Shown piece after piece: positions 49,705-56,700 of a DNA stretch of 64,000 nucleotides. Position numbers and translations under genes: made by a program. How positions within the stretch are numbered: the first letter of the stretch is position 1; every line of letters begins with the position of its first letter. Origin of the DNA: Rhabdophis nuchalis. Its lineage: Eukaryota > Chordata > Lepidosauria > Squamata > Natricidae. The notes below the pieces were generated by a model. That model did no database searches, was not told the DNA's origin, and saw only the letters and a program-made list of their open reading frames with translations. Location: contig CM077658.1 of assembly GCA_039707465.1 (NCBI GenBank), positions 14,452,074-14,516,073 on the forward strand, read 5' to 3'.

Positions 49705-50405
49705 TCTCATCAATGGTATCTATCATCTATCATCTCTCTCTCTCTCTCTCTCTGTAGGATGAAAAAGGAGACAGTTTTCACGTTCTACGCAACCCACCTA
49801 CACCAGAACTCTGCTCTCAAGTGCCGTCTGTAAGGTTAGTCTCTTTCCTAGCTAGTCACACATATCATGGGCAGGGTCTATGTTACATGTGCTGGGCAGG
49901 GGTGGTATTCACTTACCTTCCGTACTCGTTTACAAATGTGAGCAAGCACCCTTGCTTCGCTCACACATGCCATGTCTGTGCATGCGCCCAGCCTTCCATG
50001 CGTGCCCTTTGGCTAAAAAAAAAGCCTAAATGGGATGCCATAGAACCGGGGCGGATGGGCTGAGCCACCTGTGATTTCTGCTACCGGTTCGGGTGAACCG
50101 GTCCAAACTAGCAGAATATCACCTCTGGCGCTGGGCCATACATTTATGGAGACCAATTAATAATAATAATAATAATCTTTATTGTCATTGTAAAAATTAC
50201 AATGAAATTGGTTGTGCGGCCACTGCCGCTTTCCCTAAAAATCATGCTAATAACCCCACATTTTCGCTCCTGAGACCCAGCACATTTGAATATCTGCTTA
50301 CCTTCAGGTCTTGTGCTTTCCTGTTTCCTGTTTTTGATCTGTAGGATCTCTGGAGCATTACTGAAATGGGCACGCTGGGTTTTTAGCAACGCCGAAAAGC
50401 GATAA
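25461..50405 (+). CDS. ACD: ACD, shelterin subunit TPP1 (complete, 14 coding exons)
   Basis: TPP1 bridges TIN2 and POT1 at telomeres and recruits telomerase. Coding exons: 25461-25478, 27744-27827, 29059-29183, 30443-30533, 33761-33840, 35528-35572, 36788-36822, 37552-37733, 38357-38444, 38534-38608, 40311-40388, 48451-49229, 49758-49834, 50345-50405. They sum to 1818 nt, 605 aa, with all phases matching and GT-AG borders. The start gives MPAARPLDPWIVSLLLEY, comparable with human MAGSGRLVLRPWIRELIL. Residues ~9-145 are the OB fold. ~150-280 match the POT1-binding region, including TRWQLERKHSK and VFRVPAEYLVISAENE. A long polar exon follows, and the last ~30 residues (RISGALLKWARWVF) match the TIN2-binding end. 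It is longer than human TPP1 (458/544 aa) because of the linker. Candidate polyA signals are at 51614 and 51634. Identity rests on similarity by eye plus synteny with PARD6A and CARMIL2. Confidence 0.9.
25633..25800. mobile_element. Palindromic hAT MITE (CAGGGG family), complete
   Basis: A 168-bp element from CAGGGGTCCCCAACC to GGTTGGGGACCCCTG, with a perfect 8-bp duplication TTCTACAT (25625-25632, 25801-25808). It lies 155 bp into ACD intron 1. Confidence 0.9.
26000..26925. other. ACD intron 1, no exon seen
   Basis: No coding similarity or named repeat recognised. Confidence 0.35.
26926..27330 (+). mobile_element. BovB/RTE LINE 3' end
   Basis: Plus-strand copy running through the GAAGACTCCTGCAAGTCCAAG and GACAGAGAATGAGATGGCTG blocks to GTCGCGATGGGTCAGACATG and CAACTAACAACAACA. 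Confidence 0.85.
27744..27827 (+). CDS. ACD: ACD coding exon 2 (start of OB fold)
   Basis: 28 codons, LDPWIVSLLLEYKES to IGRVLK. Acceptor TTATCACAG, donor AAG|GTAGAG. Confidence 0.85.
28355..28810 (+). mobile_element. L2-type LINE 3' end
   Basis: Codons for [39 protein letters not shown] and KTHFFRLAGLG, then CGAGTCCCTTCGGGGAGAGA and an (ATT/GTT)n tail. Same subfamily as 8613-9945, opposite strand. In ACD intron 2. Confidence 0.85.
29059..29183 (+). CDS. ACD: ACD coding exon 3 (OB fold)
   Basis: Encodes LLNKPRDYQDAEQE, ETILIIGDGLHYIEAVVTGK and AAKMTK, matching human ATLLVSDGTHSVRCLVTRE. Ends two bases into a codon. Confidence 0.93.
29582..29882. mobile_element. MITE of the GGTAGTCC family
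   Basis: From TATAGGTGGTCCTTAACTTA to CAGGGACTGCCTATA, with TTAAGTGAGTT and TCATTAAGTGAATC inside. TATA sits at both edges. Confidence 0.65.
30443..30533 (+). CDS. ACD: ACD coding exon 4 (OB fold, TEL-patch region)
   Basis: Completes GA|A and encodes ESMARSGLPGIIDQF and ISLQNYRVNFKRATEM. It aligns without gaps to the human segment carrying the acidic TEL-patch loop, but those residues differ. Confidence 0.85.
30752..31135. mobile_element. MITE of the GGTAGTCC family
   Basis: From ATAGTCCTTGACTTAGGATC to GTTGTAAGTCGAGGACCATC, with internal TTAAGTG blocks. Imperfect inverted ends. Confidence 0.6.
31468..31672. repeat. (GAAA)n-(GAAG)n-(GAAA)n purine tract
   Basis: About 205 bp, almost all purine on the plus strand, with a central GAAG block flanked by GAAA blocks. 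In ACD intron 4. Confidence 0.95.
31740..33477. other. ACD intron 4, no exon seen
   Basis: A segment at 31744-32215 ends in an AATAAAATTATATATAAAAA-like tail and may be a decayed LINE. 32500-33260 has a (CT)n at 33007 and low-complexity ORFs. No supported coding exon. Confidence 0.35.
33478..33575 (+). mobile_element. MIR-like SINE fragment
   Basis: GGACTGGCCCAAAGTCACCC followed by GGGATTTGAACTGGGGTCTC resembles the core and tRNA-derived part of MIR. Short and old. Confidence 0.4.
33761..33840 (+). CDS. ACD: ACD coding exon 5 (end of OB fold)
   Basis: Encodes KDCRFYLTLECFQVV and AMKRAGGKKQT, matching human EFYLQVDRFSLL in register. Acceptor CTCTTTTCAG, donor CTG|GTGAGA. Its TG joins C of exon 6 as Cys. 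Confidence 0.85.
33866..34640 (-). mobile_element. CR1 LINE 3' fragment
   Basis: Minus strand, open in two overlapping frames (34582-34292 and 34299-33952) separated by a frameshift. Motifs KANTVLGCINRGIESRS, LVRPHLEYCIQFWSPRC, MIRRLEAKTYEERL and NHLSEML-like end. An (ACAAC)n tail lies at its left end. Confidence 0.85.
34641..35525. other. ACD intron 5, no exon seen
   Basis: No further coding segment recognised; the phases of exons 5 and 6 join directly. Confidence 0.4.
35528..35572 (+). CDS. ACD: ACD coding exon 6
   Basis: Encodes NRELSIIQKIKELW after the shared Cys, parallel to human CNQDLDVQKKLYDCL. Acceptor TTTATATAG, donor CA|GTAAGT. Confidence 0.85.
36227..36443. mobile_element. hAT-type MITE relic
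   Basis: Begins AGCAGGCATGTCCAACCTGA and ends AAAAGGTTGGCTGCCCATGGCTT, with imperfect inverted ends. Confidence 0.5.
36788..36822 (+). CDS. ACD: ACD coding exon 7 (35-nt microexon)
   Basis: Encodes KSFATQRWFNS between split codons. Acceptor ATATTTTTCAG, donor CAG|GTATGT. It is the only segment found that reconciles the phases of exons 6 and 8. Confidence 0.8.
37160..37463. mobile_element. hAT MITE (CAGGGGTGTCAAAC family)
   Basis: 304 bp from CAGGGGTGTCAAACTC to GTTTGACACCCCTG. The flanking 8-mers TCCTTTAT and TTCTACAT match at 5 of 8 positions, so it is older than the other hAT copies. Confidence 0.75.
37552..37733 (+). CDS. ACD: ACD coding exon 8 (POT1-binding region)
   Basis: Encodes QESQRAPQALKDMNHDQVN, then NAKECLNLLST and YADTTRWQLERKHSK, comparable with human VCLAESCLTL and PPVTHWAASRCKATGE. 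Donor AAG|GTTTGT. Confidence 0.9.
37890..38190. mobile_element. MITE of the GGTAGTCC family, decayed
   Basis: TTACTGTGGTCACATGATCA, then TTCTCTTAACAACTGTG and CGCTTAATGATCGTGG blocks. Left terminus not resolved. Confidence 0.5.
38357..38444 (+). CDS. ACD: ACD coding exon 9 (POT1-binding region)
   Basis: Encodes MHQDVFRVPAEYLVISAENE and AALSQSYML, matching human [20 protein letters not shown]. Donor TTAA|GTGAGT. Confidence 0.93.
38534..38608 (+). CDS. ACD: ACD coding exon 10
   Basis: Encodes NTPQAVPEEAKNLQEDD and HSTVSFFS, an acidic linker. Acceptor TTTCTCAG, donor GTG|GTGAGT. Confidence 0.8.
39013..39108. repeat. (CTAT)n microsatellite
   Basis: About 90 bp of CTAT units after TA and GT repeats. 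It abuts the left arm of the Penelope-like palindrome. Confidence 0.95.
39109..39324. mobile_element. Penelope-like element terminus: 94-bp-arm palindrome with hammerhead motifs
   Basis: Arms 39109-39202 and 39230-39324 are inverted with about one mismatch around a ~27-bp centre. On the plus strand CTGAGGA (39233-39239), a GGCAAG/CTTGCC stem and GAAAC (39259-39263) form a hammerhead ribozyme core. The left arm carries the same core on the minus strand. Penelope-like elements are known to carry such ribozymes. A (TATA)n and a SINE piece follow. Confidence 0.6.
39365..39452 (+). mobile_element. tRNA-derived SINE head fragment (family 1)
   Basis: Has GATGGCTCAGTGGCTAAGAT and a GGCGTTTCGAATCCCTAG B-box region. 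The body is missing. It is joined to unrelated sequence. Confidence 0.6.
39620..39700 (+). mobile_element. CR1 LINE 3' tail fragment
   Basis: GGTTTCCTGCCCAAGCAGGG and GAACTAGAAGACCACCAAGG to CCAACTCTGTTATTC. Confidence 0.6.
39770..39998 (+). mobile_element. tRNA-related SINE (family 3)
   Basis: Head GGTCTAGTGATTAAGGCACT and ATTCTAGTCCCATCTTAGAC, body GTGACTTTGGGCCGTTCAGT and AAAATAGGAGGAGGAAGGAG, A-rich end. Partial copies near 27400 and 59855. Confidence 0.6.
40311..40388 (+). CDS. ACD: ACD coding exon 11
   Basis: Encodes ADCASLDECLENPWDAV and TGITLSPST. Acceptor TTTACATAG, donor CTG|GTAAGT. The next intron holds the Gypsy element. Confidence 0.85.
40527..40694 (-). mobile_element. CR1 LINE 3' fragment, left part
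   Basis: Left part of a minus-strand CR1 copy that continues at 46389. Cut at CTGTTCCAG by the Gypsy insertion. Confidence 0.9.
40695..41059 (+). repeat. 5' LTR of the Gypsy element
   Basis: 365 bp, TGTCAG to CTGACA. TTAATA at 40914-40919 could serve as a TATA-like box ~31 bp ahead of the predicted RNA start at 40945. The 96-codon frame inside it is repeated in the 3' LTR and is not a gene. Confidence 0.95.
41062..41072 (+). other. Primer-binding site complementary to the LTR (self-priming)
   Basis: AAGCTGAGAAT, starting 3 bases after the LTR, is the exact complement of ATTCTCAGCTT at 40945-40955. A tRNA-type TGG start is absent. In Tf1 and the sushi lineage the RNA 5' end folds back on such a site and primes reverse transcription. 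Confidence 0.7.
41097..45908 (+). CDS. Gypsy gag-pol polyprotein with C-terminal chromodomain (1603 aa)
   Basis: One open frame. Residues ~180-350 are a gag capsid-like region; a CCHC zinc knuckle is at ~390-403 (C-X2-C-X4-H-X4-C). The protease has IDSG at ~491-494. Reverse transcriptase spans ~670-860 with YIDD at ~824-827, then RNase H from ~975. The integrase has an HHCC-type finger (~1187-1227) and a DD35E triad at about D1257, D1317 and E1353, followed by a GPF motif. A chromodomain (~1548-1598) ends the protein and may steer insertion to heterochromatin marks. All catalytic residues appear intact. Gag and pol are fused in frame, unlike relatives that use a frameshift. The product would act in cytoplasmic particles and then the nucleus. 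Confidence 0.95.
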   Translation: MTDPSQEEPPLVEVLPETILGAEASHPPAQSEGIRSVMEGLAGLDLNLPAEESVKPKRWSEGVGMSGVNVSRRRISPKRVIPELLREERELREMAQDLLRQADEKNLALEKIRGREADRPQPRGSQAAPGRRSRVSTPSPPPQAGRELRREAASARQSRRATPSPTPQAGREANPINPRRLAKLPPLGVKYNGSADKLAFFLIHVDNYMQFYAADLDDEIKIRIVSMTLEDQASNWLVSLHNCRSPALHDFDRFMNALRRRFEDPRVERKAKMKLKSLQQGDMSIQAYTQIFQELSVFMVGYSEQALMDIYIEGLNKDIYQTCVNRFRPETLNDWIDLASDVELDHAHLQDPVRLEKKAQEDSPKSHPPAREKRMQKGEGRTTQPRSGSCYRCGKEGHWADKCRSKPPPRPLSSLDRKQPRTPTVRAKPAMSGVEPTNLSADQPAAGPDDWEASSDSSDDNLVSHRSGPLYINLKLLAPSTGRTCDVQALIDSGCSKCLISQDIVSSIGFHLKTLKTPIAFCQMDGSVAGGTPASFITEPIHVSIGTGHTETINFIVTAIADNAVILGVNWLRKWNPLINWKEGWVRIPLSLPEDTSLPSETDQPPRHQPPPHIESAAHLLDFPSPEVIPGEEKIPKEYWDLKDAFSERSCDSLPPHRATDCSIDFLPGVQLPKPRMYSMTPREMEELRKFIDKNLQRGFIEPARPRVAAPVMFREKKDGTLRLIQDYSYLNTICEHNIYPLPLMKDMLAHLATGKIFTKLDLREAYYRVRIKEGDEWKTAFNCPLGCFQFKVLPFGLQGAPSVFMQLINEVLHEHLYKGVIVYIDDIVVYSQTHDEHVKLVRSVLNKLRSAELYAKLSKCEFHQERIDYLGYRISSEGVEMDPAKVKAVTEWAPPRTRKQLQSFLGFANFYRQFIPSFADIALPITNLLKTKGEGKSRPGTPLKWTMECQAAFEKLKRLFAAEPVLKHPDVNSPFVIQADASDVAVGAVLLQLNQHGQLQPCAYTSRKLTASERGWAIWEKEAFAVRWALMTWRHFLEGAPHPFEVWTDHKNLEALTSSRKLSPRQLRWSHYFHRFNFHLKYIPGGKNFMADALSRLPQYDVSKLTIVQPIMPLTLPATPVSNIAQSTVQTTPPADLIARIKDELLTDDWYSAHSGDCTTRDDLPWIGSKIYVPATLRPFVLQRAHDSRLAGHFGFVKTIHLVKRQFWWPSMKKDVESYIASCPVCAASKRAPGKPQGLLQSVATPERPWKEISMDFIVDLPPSQGYTVIWVVTDLFSKQVHFVPCTKIPSSKSLARLFVSHIYRFHGVPQRIISDRGTQFTSHFWKEFLRLIGSAQSLSSAYHPQTNGSCERVNSVLEQYLRCFINFQQDDWADLLIHAEVAYNNSVHSSTNMTPFKIIYGQDFVPIPELPHVSVTVPSLSEWSSRLSSVWPLLRKTLNDAHDSHKLYADKKRAVPPSYKVGDQVYVSTKNLDSPQKCKKLGPKFIGPFTITKIISSVSVRLDLPKTYRRLYPVFHVHLLKPARTSHLRKRLPDAPTPTLVDGHHHYEVRDILDSRIRRNKTQFLVMWKDFPPSHNEWVDREHLKAPKLVRQFYAKYPHKP
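46008..46023 (+). other. Polypurine tract of the Gypsy element
   Basis: GGAGGAGG-containing stretch immediately before the 3' LTR, the place where plus-strand DNA synthesis would be primed. It is interrupted by TCC, so the exact primer is uncertain. Confidence 0.5.
46024..46388 (+). repeat. 3' LTR of the Gypsy element
   Basis: 365 bp, identical to the 5' LTR as read, followed by the duplicated TCCAG. Confidence 0.95.
46389..47010 (-). mobile_element. CR1 LINE 3' fragment, right part
   Basis: Continues the CR1 copy cut at 40694. Read on the minus strand it encodes KFNCEKSKVLHIGKKN, the LVRPHLEYCIQFW and MIRRLEIKTYEERL segments, and a RRNFLTVRTINLW end at the Gypsy junction. Confidence 0.9.
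47020..47185. mobile_element. MITE of the GGTAGTCC family, partial
   Basis: TTCACACTTAACGACCATTG, GGCAACTGACTCACATTTAT and CCTTTTGCGACCTTCTGAC blocks, without clear ends. Confidence 0.5.
47535..47830 (-). repeat. Unclassified interspersed repeat (shared with 20610-20900)
   Basis: AGAACATAAGAAGAGCCTTGCT to TTTCTTAAAGGTGTCGAGGC. Related to CR1/L3-like repeats of reptiles by its AAGAACATAAGAA end. The class is not settled. Confidence 0.55.
48154..48357. mobile_element. Penelope-like inverted repeat
   Basis: Left arm TTTCACTTCTCATCCAAGAA and right arm TTCTTGGATGAGAAGTGAAA are inverted. Flanks continue as looser complements. GGATGAG-AAG-TGAAA resembles a short-stem hammerhead core with one extra base. 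Confidence 0.5.
48408..48440. repeat. (CT)n plus T-run before ACD exon 12
   Basis: A pyrimidine stretch that doubles as an exceptionally long polypyrimidine tract for the exon 12 acceptor at 48450. Confidence 0.85.
48451..49229 (+). CDS. ACD: ACD coding exon 12 (long polar linker)
   Basis: A 779-nt exon from DSSGASCGLPETQQ to RQSKQIGVQEK. It is rich in Ser, Pro, Asn and Lys with a basic KFSSIPKKRRLEE patch, and matches the Ser/Pro-rich linker of TPP1 in position but hardly in sequence. Donor AAG|GTAAAT. Confidence 0.9.
49671..49756. repeat. (CT)n microsatellite abutting ACD exon 13
   Basis: CT repeats with ATCT interruptions run directly into the acceptor CTGTAG at 49757. Confidence 0.9.
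49758..49834 (+). CDS. ACD: ACD coding exon 13
   Basis: Encodes DEKGDSFHVLRNPPTPE and LCSQVPSV. Donor AG|GTTAGT; the split Arg codon is completed by exon 14. Confidence 0.85.
49893..50128. mobile_element. MITE-like element with imperfect inverted ends
   Basis: GCAGGGGTGGTATTCACTTA on the left and AGAATATCACCTCTGGCGCT on the right. Related to 63203-63365. In ACD intron 13. Confidence 0.5.
50345..50405 (+). CDS. ACD: ACD coding exon 14 (TIN2-binding end and stop)
   Basis: Encodes RISGALLKWARWVFSNAEKR then TAA at 50403-50405. It parallels human RLPPQLMAWALHFLMDAQ, the helix that binds TIN2. Confidence 0.88.
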
Positions 50406-52885
50406 ACTCCCCAAAGATTTTTGATCTCAGGCTGAATTACCTAGCCATTTTTGTTATGGCTAAGCTGTTTGGGTTTGTTTGATTTTTAAATTCTGTTTTT
50501 CTGAAGATAAGACATGTTCCGATTTCACATGCAGAAAAGGAAGGAACCCTTCACCTTTTCATCTAAGATCGTTTGGATGTCTCCAGCAAAGATTGCTTTG
50601 ATTTTTTGATAACAAAGATGTGCCACCTGCTTCTTTTAAGGATGGCAGAATGACAGTGCCATAAGACGTCCTATATAAACTGTAAGCGAGACTCGGCTAT
50701 AAATGCAAACCTGTTTGTAAGTTTTTGTTTTATAATTTGTTAAAGTGGCAACCGTTACAGCTTGTCTTGTATGTTATAAAGAGCTTTTTTTAAGTTATGG
50801 GGAAGCTGGGTTTTTTTTTTACAGTCGGTTGTAAATACAACTACAATATGTAATTTTATCTGCAATAAGGGATTTGCAGGTATTTTAAGGGCTGTATCCA
50901 TTTTTGAAGTGCCTTTAGAGCTGATCCGTTTAGCTCCATTAAGAGACTTACACTTTAGATAGAGAAGTATATTTTGTGTTACATGTTGCATAATTTACTT
51001 GCACCTTAAATTTCAGGAGTTTGTCAAGAGTTAAAGCAGCAGCACATAGCTAGAATCACATGATGGTTTTCAGTGCGGTGAAGTCTAGAATGCAACATTT
51101 CATTTATGGGTCTCCTTCCAGTCTGGTTTGTTGCAGTGGGTGAGATGCCAGTCGTAAGCTTGCAAACCATGACGACAAGTTACTATCTCTGATGTTATTC
51201 TCCAGTGACAGAATTTATATCTTCATGCTTCTAAAGTGGCAAGTTCCATTACAGGTTATGCCCGATACTCATGAATCTCTTTTATCTCTTTTACAACATG
51301 AAGAAATGGAAGTAATTGCTTCTTGTAGCCTTCATAGTTCAGAATTTTATATAGAATTTTGTCTGTTTTCAGTCTGCTATCAGTTTCATTAGATAACTAT
51401 GCAAGAATGCAACACTCAAATTTGTAGAGCATTGCAGGAGACAGATATACGCTGTGTGTCATTAAGGTAACTTGAGTGGGGCATTGAGAAAGACCATGGA
51501 AGAAGGTAAAACATTTGTTACTCTAATAGAAATACATCTAGTGAAATGCTACACAAATTAAACCATTTCTTGCTTTAAGGGATGAATGGTTTCTACAACA
51601 GTATATATTTGTAAATAAAAAAGGCATAAAGTTAATAAACAATTGTAAGCCAACATCAATGTGAATTAAAATGCTTATTTTTAATCATTTTTGTCATCTC
51701 CTCCTTTCATTGAATTACAAAATACTTCATATAGCTTACATGCTTGATAAAATGTTTTGAAAATTAAAACAAATTAGGAAAAATACAACAGCACAGCTCT
51801 CGATAAAAAATATACCTTGTGTGCCAATTTTCCAAATTCGAGCACAGTCACTCAAACATAGTTTGAAAGTTAAAATAAAATTCTGTGATTCTTTGCTTTA
51901 AAATAAGGACCTTAATGTAAATAAGTTGGCTGTTTGTGCTAGAATATTTTTTTTAAAAGATGCATGCAATAATCACCTGGTACTAGATGGCAGATACCCA
52001 AGTACAGTTACAAGGAGCTCAACTCCCACTGAGCGTCTCTTGTGGTTGAGGATGATGGGTAATTGAACCATTATGCCAAAATGTTATCTGTGTGGAAACA
52101 AGGTCGTGTGTATGTGGCGTTAGACACTGTTGTGAGAACTCTGCATCGACATATATCCTCCGTCATCTTAACTGTGGTGTGGTTCATAATTCTTCCTTCT
52201 TTTCTCCATCCAAATTCACCGATAGCCGGAAGCAAAAGCTTTTTTTTCAGTCTTCCTAAAAGAAGGCCTTCAGATGATGGGATTCTGAACTTTACCCATT
52301 GGCCGGGAACATTTCAACTGAAAGTTAGACAATCTTTCCAGTAACGTAACTCAGATCAACCACATATTTTTTCCTTCCAGTGTCTGAAAAAAAGGCTAGT
52401 GGTGAAAGTACCGAATAGTCTACGAAAAAGCTGCAATTTTTTTTCCAGAGTATGTAACTATATTTAACACAGTGTTTAGTTGCAGGCTATCAGTGTGGAG
52501 GAATATGTACTTACCCTTTCGTCTATGTGCTAGTGCTTCGGATGTAAGGAGCTTGTAACAAGTTAAAGCGATTCATATTGTAAAAACTAACTATTTCCTG
52601 GAGCCTCCTTGAAAGCCAATCCGTTTAGGGTACGGGGTTTGCTTTAAGGAGAAAGCTGCAGATCCTGATTCATGAGGCAAGGCTACGGGTTAAGCATCTT
52701 CACAATGAGTTTGGACAGAAACGCCAAGCTTGGTGTGATGCCACGATCGATGAAAAGTCTTCTCCATTCCTCCCATCTTCTCTGCCAAAGCAAAGCACTT
52801 CTGAATCTTGGAGCAATGTTAACGGAGAGGCCTAATCACACCAGAATAAACGAGATGGGAACGATTGCAGTTTTGAAGATTTAAT
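50406..52885. other. ACD 3' UTR and convergent spacer
   Basis: AATAAA signals at 51614-51619 and 51634-51639 are candidate ends for ACD. TTTAAT at 52880-52885 (ATTAAA on the minus strand) is a candidate for CARMIL2. No protein-coding segment seen. Confidence 0.4.
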
Positions 52886-53624
52886 CGCGGACAAGGAGGA
52901 GCTGCTGCCTCCCTTGGGTTAACCTGGCTGAAAGCTGCTACGATGCGCACCACTGCTCCTACCTTGTTCACGCCAAGCCTCTCGTTGGTGCCATCAAAGA
53001 TTGGTTCTAGCATGACAGTAGACTGCAAAAGGATGTGGACAGAAGGAAATAAGACCTTAAGGACAAATATGGTGCAGGATAGCAGCGGAGTAAGTTTGCT
53101 TTGAGAGACATGTACCTGGTTTGACTGAGTGCCTGCTTTTAACTTCCCCCTACAAACCACAAACTAGCCAAGTCTCAAACTTCCAAAACATACAATGCAA
53201 GGCAAGCAAGTTTAGTGTATTTAAAACAACCCCCATCCTGCCTGCTGGTGGTTCTCAGTTTCTGGCACTATCACATTTGTCACATCTGATACCAACTGTA
53301 CAACTTCTGCTGGAAAAGGCCCGTTTCCTGCAGACTTGAGATTTTGGCTTTTCTCACACAAACCGTTAGAATACTGGGCACTTTGATGAGCGTGTGTACA
53401 AGGATGAAAGATGAAACGGGGCGATCCAGAAAGACGTGCAGGAGATTAGATGCCACTTATCCATCACTGGAAATCCCAGTTCTTCCAGCCAAGGAGCTAT
53501 GGGAGGGCCGGTCCCTTGTTCATCCTTGTACCAATGAACTCGCACCCTCGCCGCTGGCTGTTGCTTCAAACCGTAAGCCTTCACTCTGTCCTCCTTCCAT
53601 GGAGCGGCCATCATGCAGAATCAT

Positions 53625-53788
53625 TCAGTGCTCGTGTATTGGAGACTTGGAGAGGGGCACAGCAGTTCTTTGGTCTAATGCTGTATTTTGTGCATTCTTT
53701 AGAGTTTGTTCTATAGCTTGGGGCAGCTCTTCTTCTGTTTCTGCTCTTGAGTCGGAGTCCACCACATTCTGTTCTTGTGGGGGAGGGC
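53625..53788 (-). CDS. CARMIL2: CARMIL2 last coding exon
   Basis: Encodes PPPQEQNVVDSDSRAETEEE, LPQAIEQTLKNAQNT and the end PLSKSPIHEH, then TGA at 53627-53625. Acceptor TTTTTTCCAG. The frame on the opposite strand (53344-53835) is its shadow. Confidence 0.75.
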
Positions 53789-56700
53789 CTGGAAAAAAAG
53801 TGTCCCGCAAATGGTCAACACAACTGATTGATTGACAACAGCCCAATTCCCAGAAGCAAGGGGACCCCCAAGAAATCAGAATTGAGAGAACTTCATGCAA
53901 AAGATGCTTTAATGCTCTTCAAACAACATAGGGCACTAAATGGAGGTTGGCTGAGCATCATAAGTTCTATGTGATTCTACCCCTAAGCTTTGATAAACTC
54001 AACCAGCAGGGGTGGGAGAAAAGCATCTGAGCCATGGTGGCACAGTGGTTAGAGTGCAGTACTGCAGGCTACTTCTGCTGATTGCCGGCTGCTCGCAGTT
54101 TGGCAGTTCAAATCTCACCAGGCTCAAGGTTGACTCAGCCTTCCATCCTTCTGAGGTGGGTAAATTGAGGACCCAGGTTTTGGGGGGCAATAGGCTCACT
54201 CTGTAAACCGCTTAGAGCGGCCTATGAAGCACTGTGAAGCGGTATATAAGTCTAAAAGCTATTACTGTAAACGGCTATGTCTTTATGGTGGGTAAAAGAA
54301 GCATGAAGAAAGAGGCGTCCATTGGTGCCTCAGTTCTGTAAGTCTCTTGCTTGGGTTTTGTTTTGTTGTTTTGCTAACTAGCTAATTCCAGGGTTGTGAG
54401 TTTGTATGATTCTTTTCCATGACTGCAGAGTTGGACACTGGCCACAATAGACTCAGCACTAAAAGGGAAGTAAAGCACTGTGAAGCGGTATATAAGTCTA
54501 AGTGCTAATGTTGTTGCCCTTCTTTCCATCCATCCATCCATGATGAGCAGTGGTTAGAATGCAGTATTGCAGGATAACTCTGCCGACTGCCAGCAGTTCA
54601 ATTCTCACAACTCAAGGTTGACTCAGCCTTCCATCCTTCCGAGGTTGGTAAAATGAGATTGTTGGGGGCAATATGCTGACTCTGTAAACCGCTTAAAGCT
54701 CTGTGAAGCAGTATATAAGTCTAAATGCTATTACTATTAATGATCAAAGTAATTCTTTCCTAAAACTTTGGAATGAACACGGGAGATGTTTACAATTCAG
54801 AAGAAGAGTTTATATCTAGGAAGAGGAAAGTTGGGGTCTCTTACCTAGAGAATCCGAGGGTGCAGATAGTCCAGTCTCCAACAGCAACTTGGGCTTAGTC
54901 TTCCATTTCAGAATAGGGGAGCGTTGCAAACAAAGAGGGATTTTTGCATCTGTAAGGAAATGCAGGGCATGTGAACCAGATCCAGAAAGGACACCTCGCA
55001 ATCCAGAACAAAAGTACGACCGGCAGTTTTGCAGCGTATAATTCAGGATGTAGGGCAGACAGTGATGTAAACCATGCTTCAGCAGAACTTGGAGGGGTAG
55101 GGCAAGAAACCTCATTTTTACCTTCTGGGAAATGGGTTCCTGCTTTGAGTCTATAGCAGCAGCTGCAGGCCCTGCAATAACCCATAATGGGAAATTGAAT
55201 AGAAATCTTCCCTCTAACACGAGTCAGCAACCTGAAGCTCTGGAGCCGCAAGTGGCTCTTTCCTTCCTCGGCTGGGGCTCCCTGTCACCAGTCAGCTCCC
55301 CAATTGATAGGGCTTTCAGTTAGGACAGGTACAGGAAAAAGGATGCTGTGCTAGGAAGAGACTCTATGGTGGAAGAACCGGACTTCCAGTCGGCTTCAGA
55401 ATTGAATGGGGGGGCTTCCGGCTAGGACCTTTGTGGCTCTTTGAGTGTTTAAGGTTGCCAACCTCTGCTCTAACAGATACTGCACTATTGCTCTGCACAG
55501 TTTCCTCCCCCCTCTGGTTAAACATCATAAATTTCCATATTGCCCCTTTGCATGATTACAAGGAAGCCTTTGTTGTTGTTTCAGGCAATACAGACATTTC
55601 TTCTTCAACATTAACAACATCCGAAATGACTCAGGGAAACATCAACTTGGAAAGTAAATTCTAGCCCAGATTTTTTTGAATTGGCATTCCATCCCCAACT
55701 CCCCCTTGCTTTTTGAAAGTCTTTCAATTAGATAAGAGTTTCTTCCTTGCGAAGAGAGGAAGATTGTCAGGCTTTACTTACGGTGAAGCTCGGCCGCACA
55801 AGCCTGGTCCCTGAGCTGCTCTTCATGGACAGACATGGCCCTTCGGTTGACCGCTGGCTTTAGACGAGGTTTGGGTTTGAACTGATTGTCTGAAAAGCAG
55901 AAGCAAATAAAATCATAACCGTGTTCAGGCAAGCTGTTAGGACTATAATCTTAGCGTTGAGTTGGCAATATATATATATATGCCATGATTACAAATGGTC
56001 TGTTACTTTAAGTGCTACAGTGGAATGTAATTGGCTGCTGTAATTAACTCAGCAATAAGACGAAGCCAAGGAGCACTGTTAGTTTGCTGACTTTGAACTG
56101 GAGATACTGTGGTGTCGGATTAGGTCAGCAGAACAAGGAAGAATCGTGGATTGCAACTGTAAGGTAACCGTTTTTGAGTTAAGGACTGTATATTTGATTC
56201 AAGACTTACTATCACTGTTTGTGAAGAAGTACTTTAATTTTCCATCACAAGTAAAGCTACTTGTTTTTACTATCAATGTCCGAGACTCTATTAGTGTGTC
56301 TTCTAGTAACGCTTCTCTTGTTGCAAATTCCATTGCACGACTCTCTGTCTCCTAAAGGAGATATCCCCAACACAAGCATCAATCCGTTGCAGGTAAATAA
56401 TCCGGGTGGCTACATTTGCAAAAGTGACCCAGTGGCACAGTGGCTAAGACACAGCTTGTTGATCAGAAAGGTCGTCAGTTCGAATCCCTAGCATCGCATA
56501 ACGGAGTGAGCTCCCGTTACTTGTCCCAGCTTCTGCCAATCTAGCAGTTCCAAAGCATATAAAAAAAGGAAGTAGAAAAATAGGGACAACCTTTGGTGGG
56601 AAGGTAACAGCGTTCCATGAGCCTTCAATGTTTATTCATGCCTGCTACATGGCCACGGAGATGTCTTTGGACAGTGCTGGCTCTTCGGCTTTGAAACGGA

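Noticed and set aside
52819..53160. 113-codon minus-strand ORF
   Set aside because: Considered as a CARMIL2 terminal exon, but the frame already stops at 53625 and no splice joins fit; probably 3' UTR.
53344..53835. 163-codon plus-strand ORF
   Set aside because: Opposite CARMIL2's last exon; no similarity, and the minus-strand frame fits splice phase.
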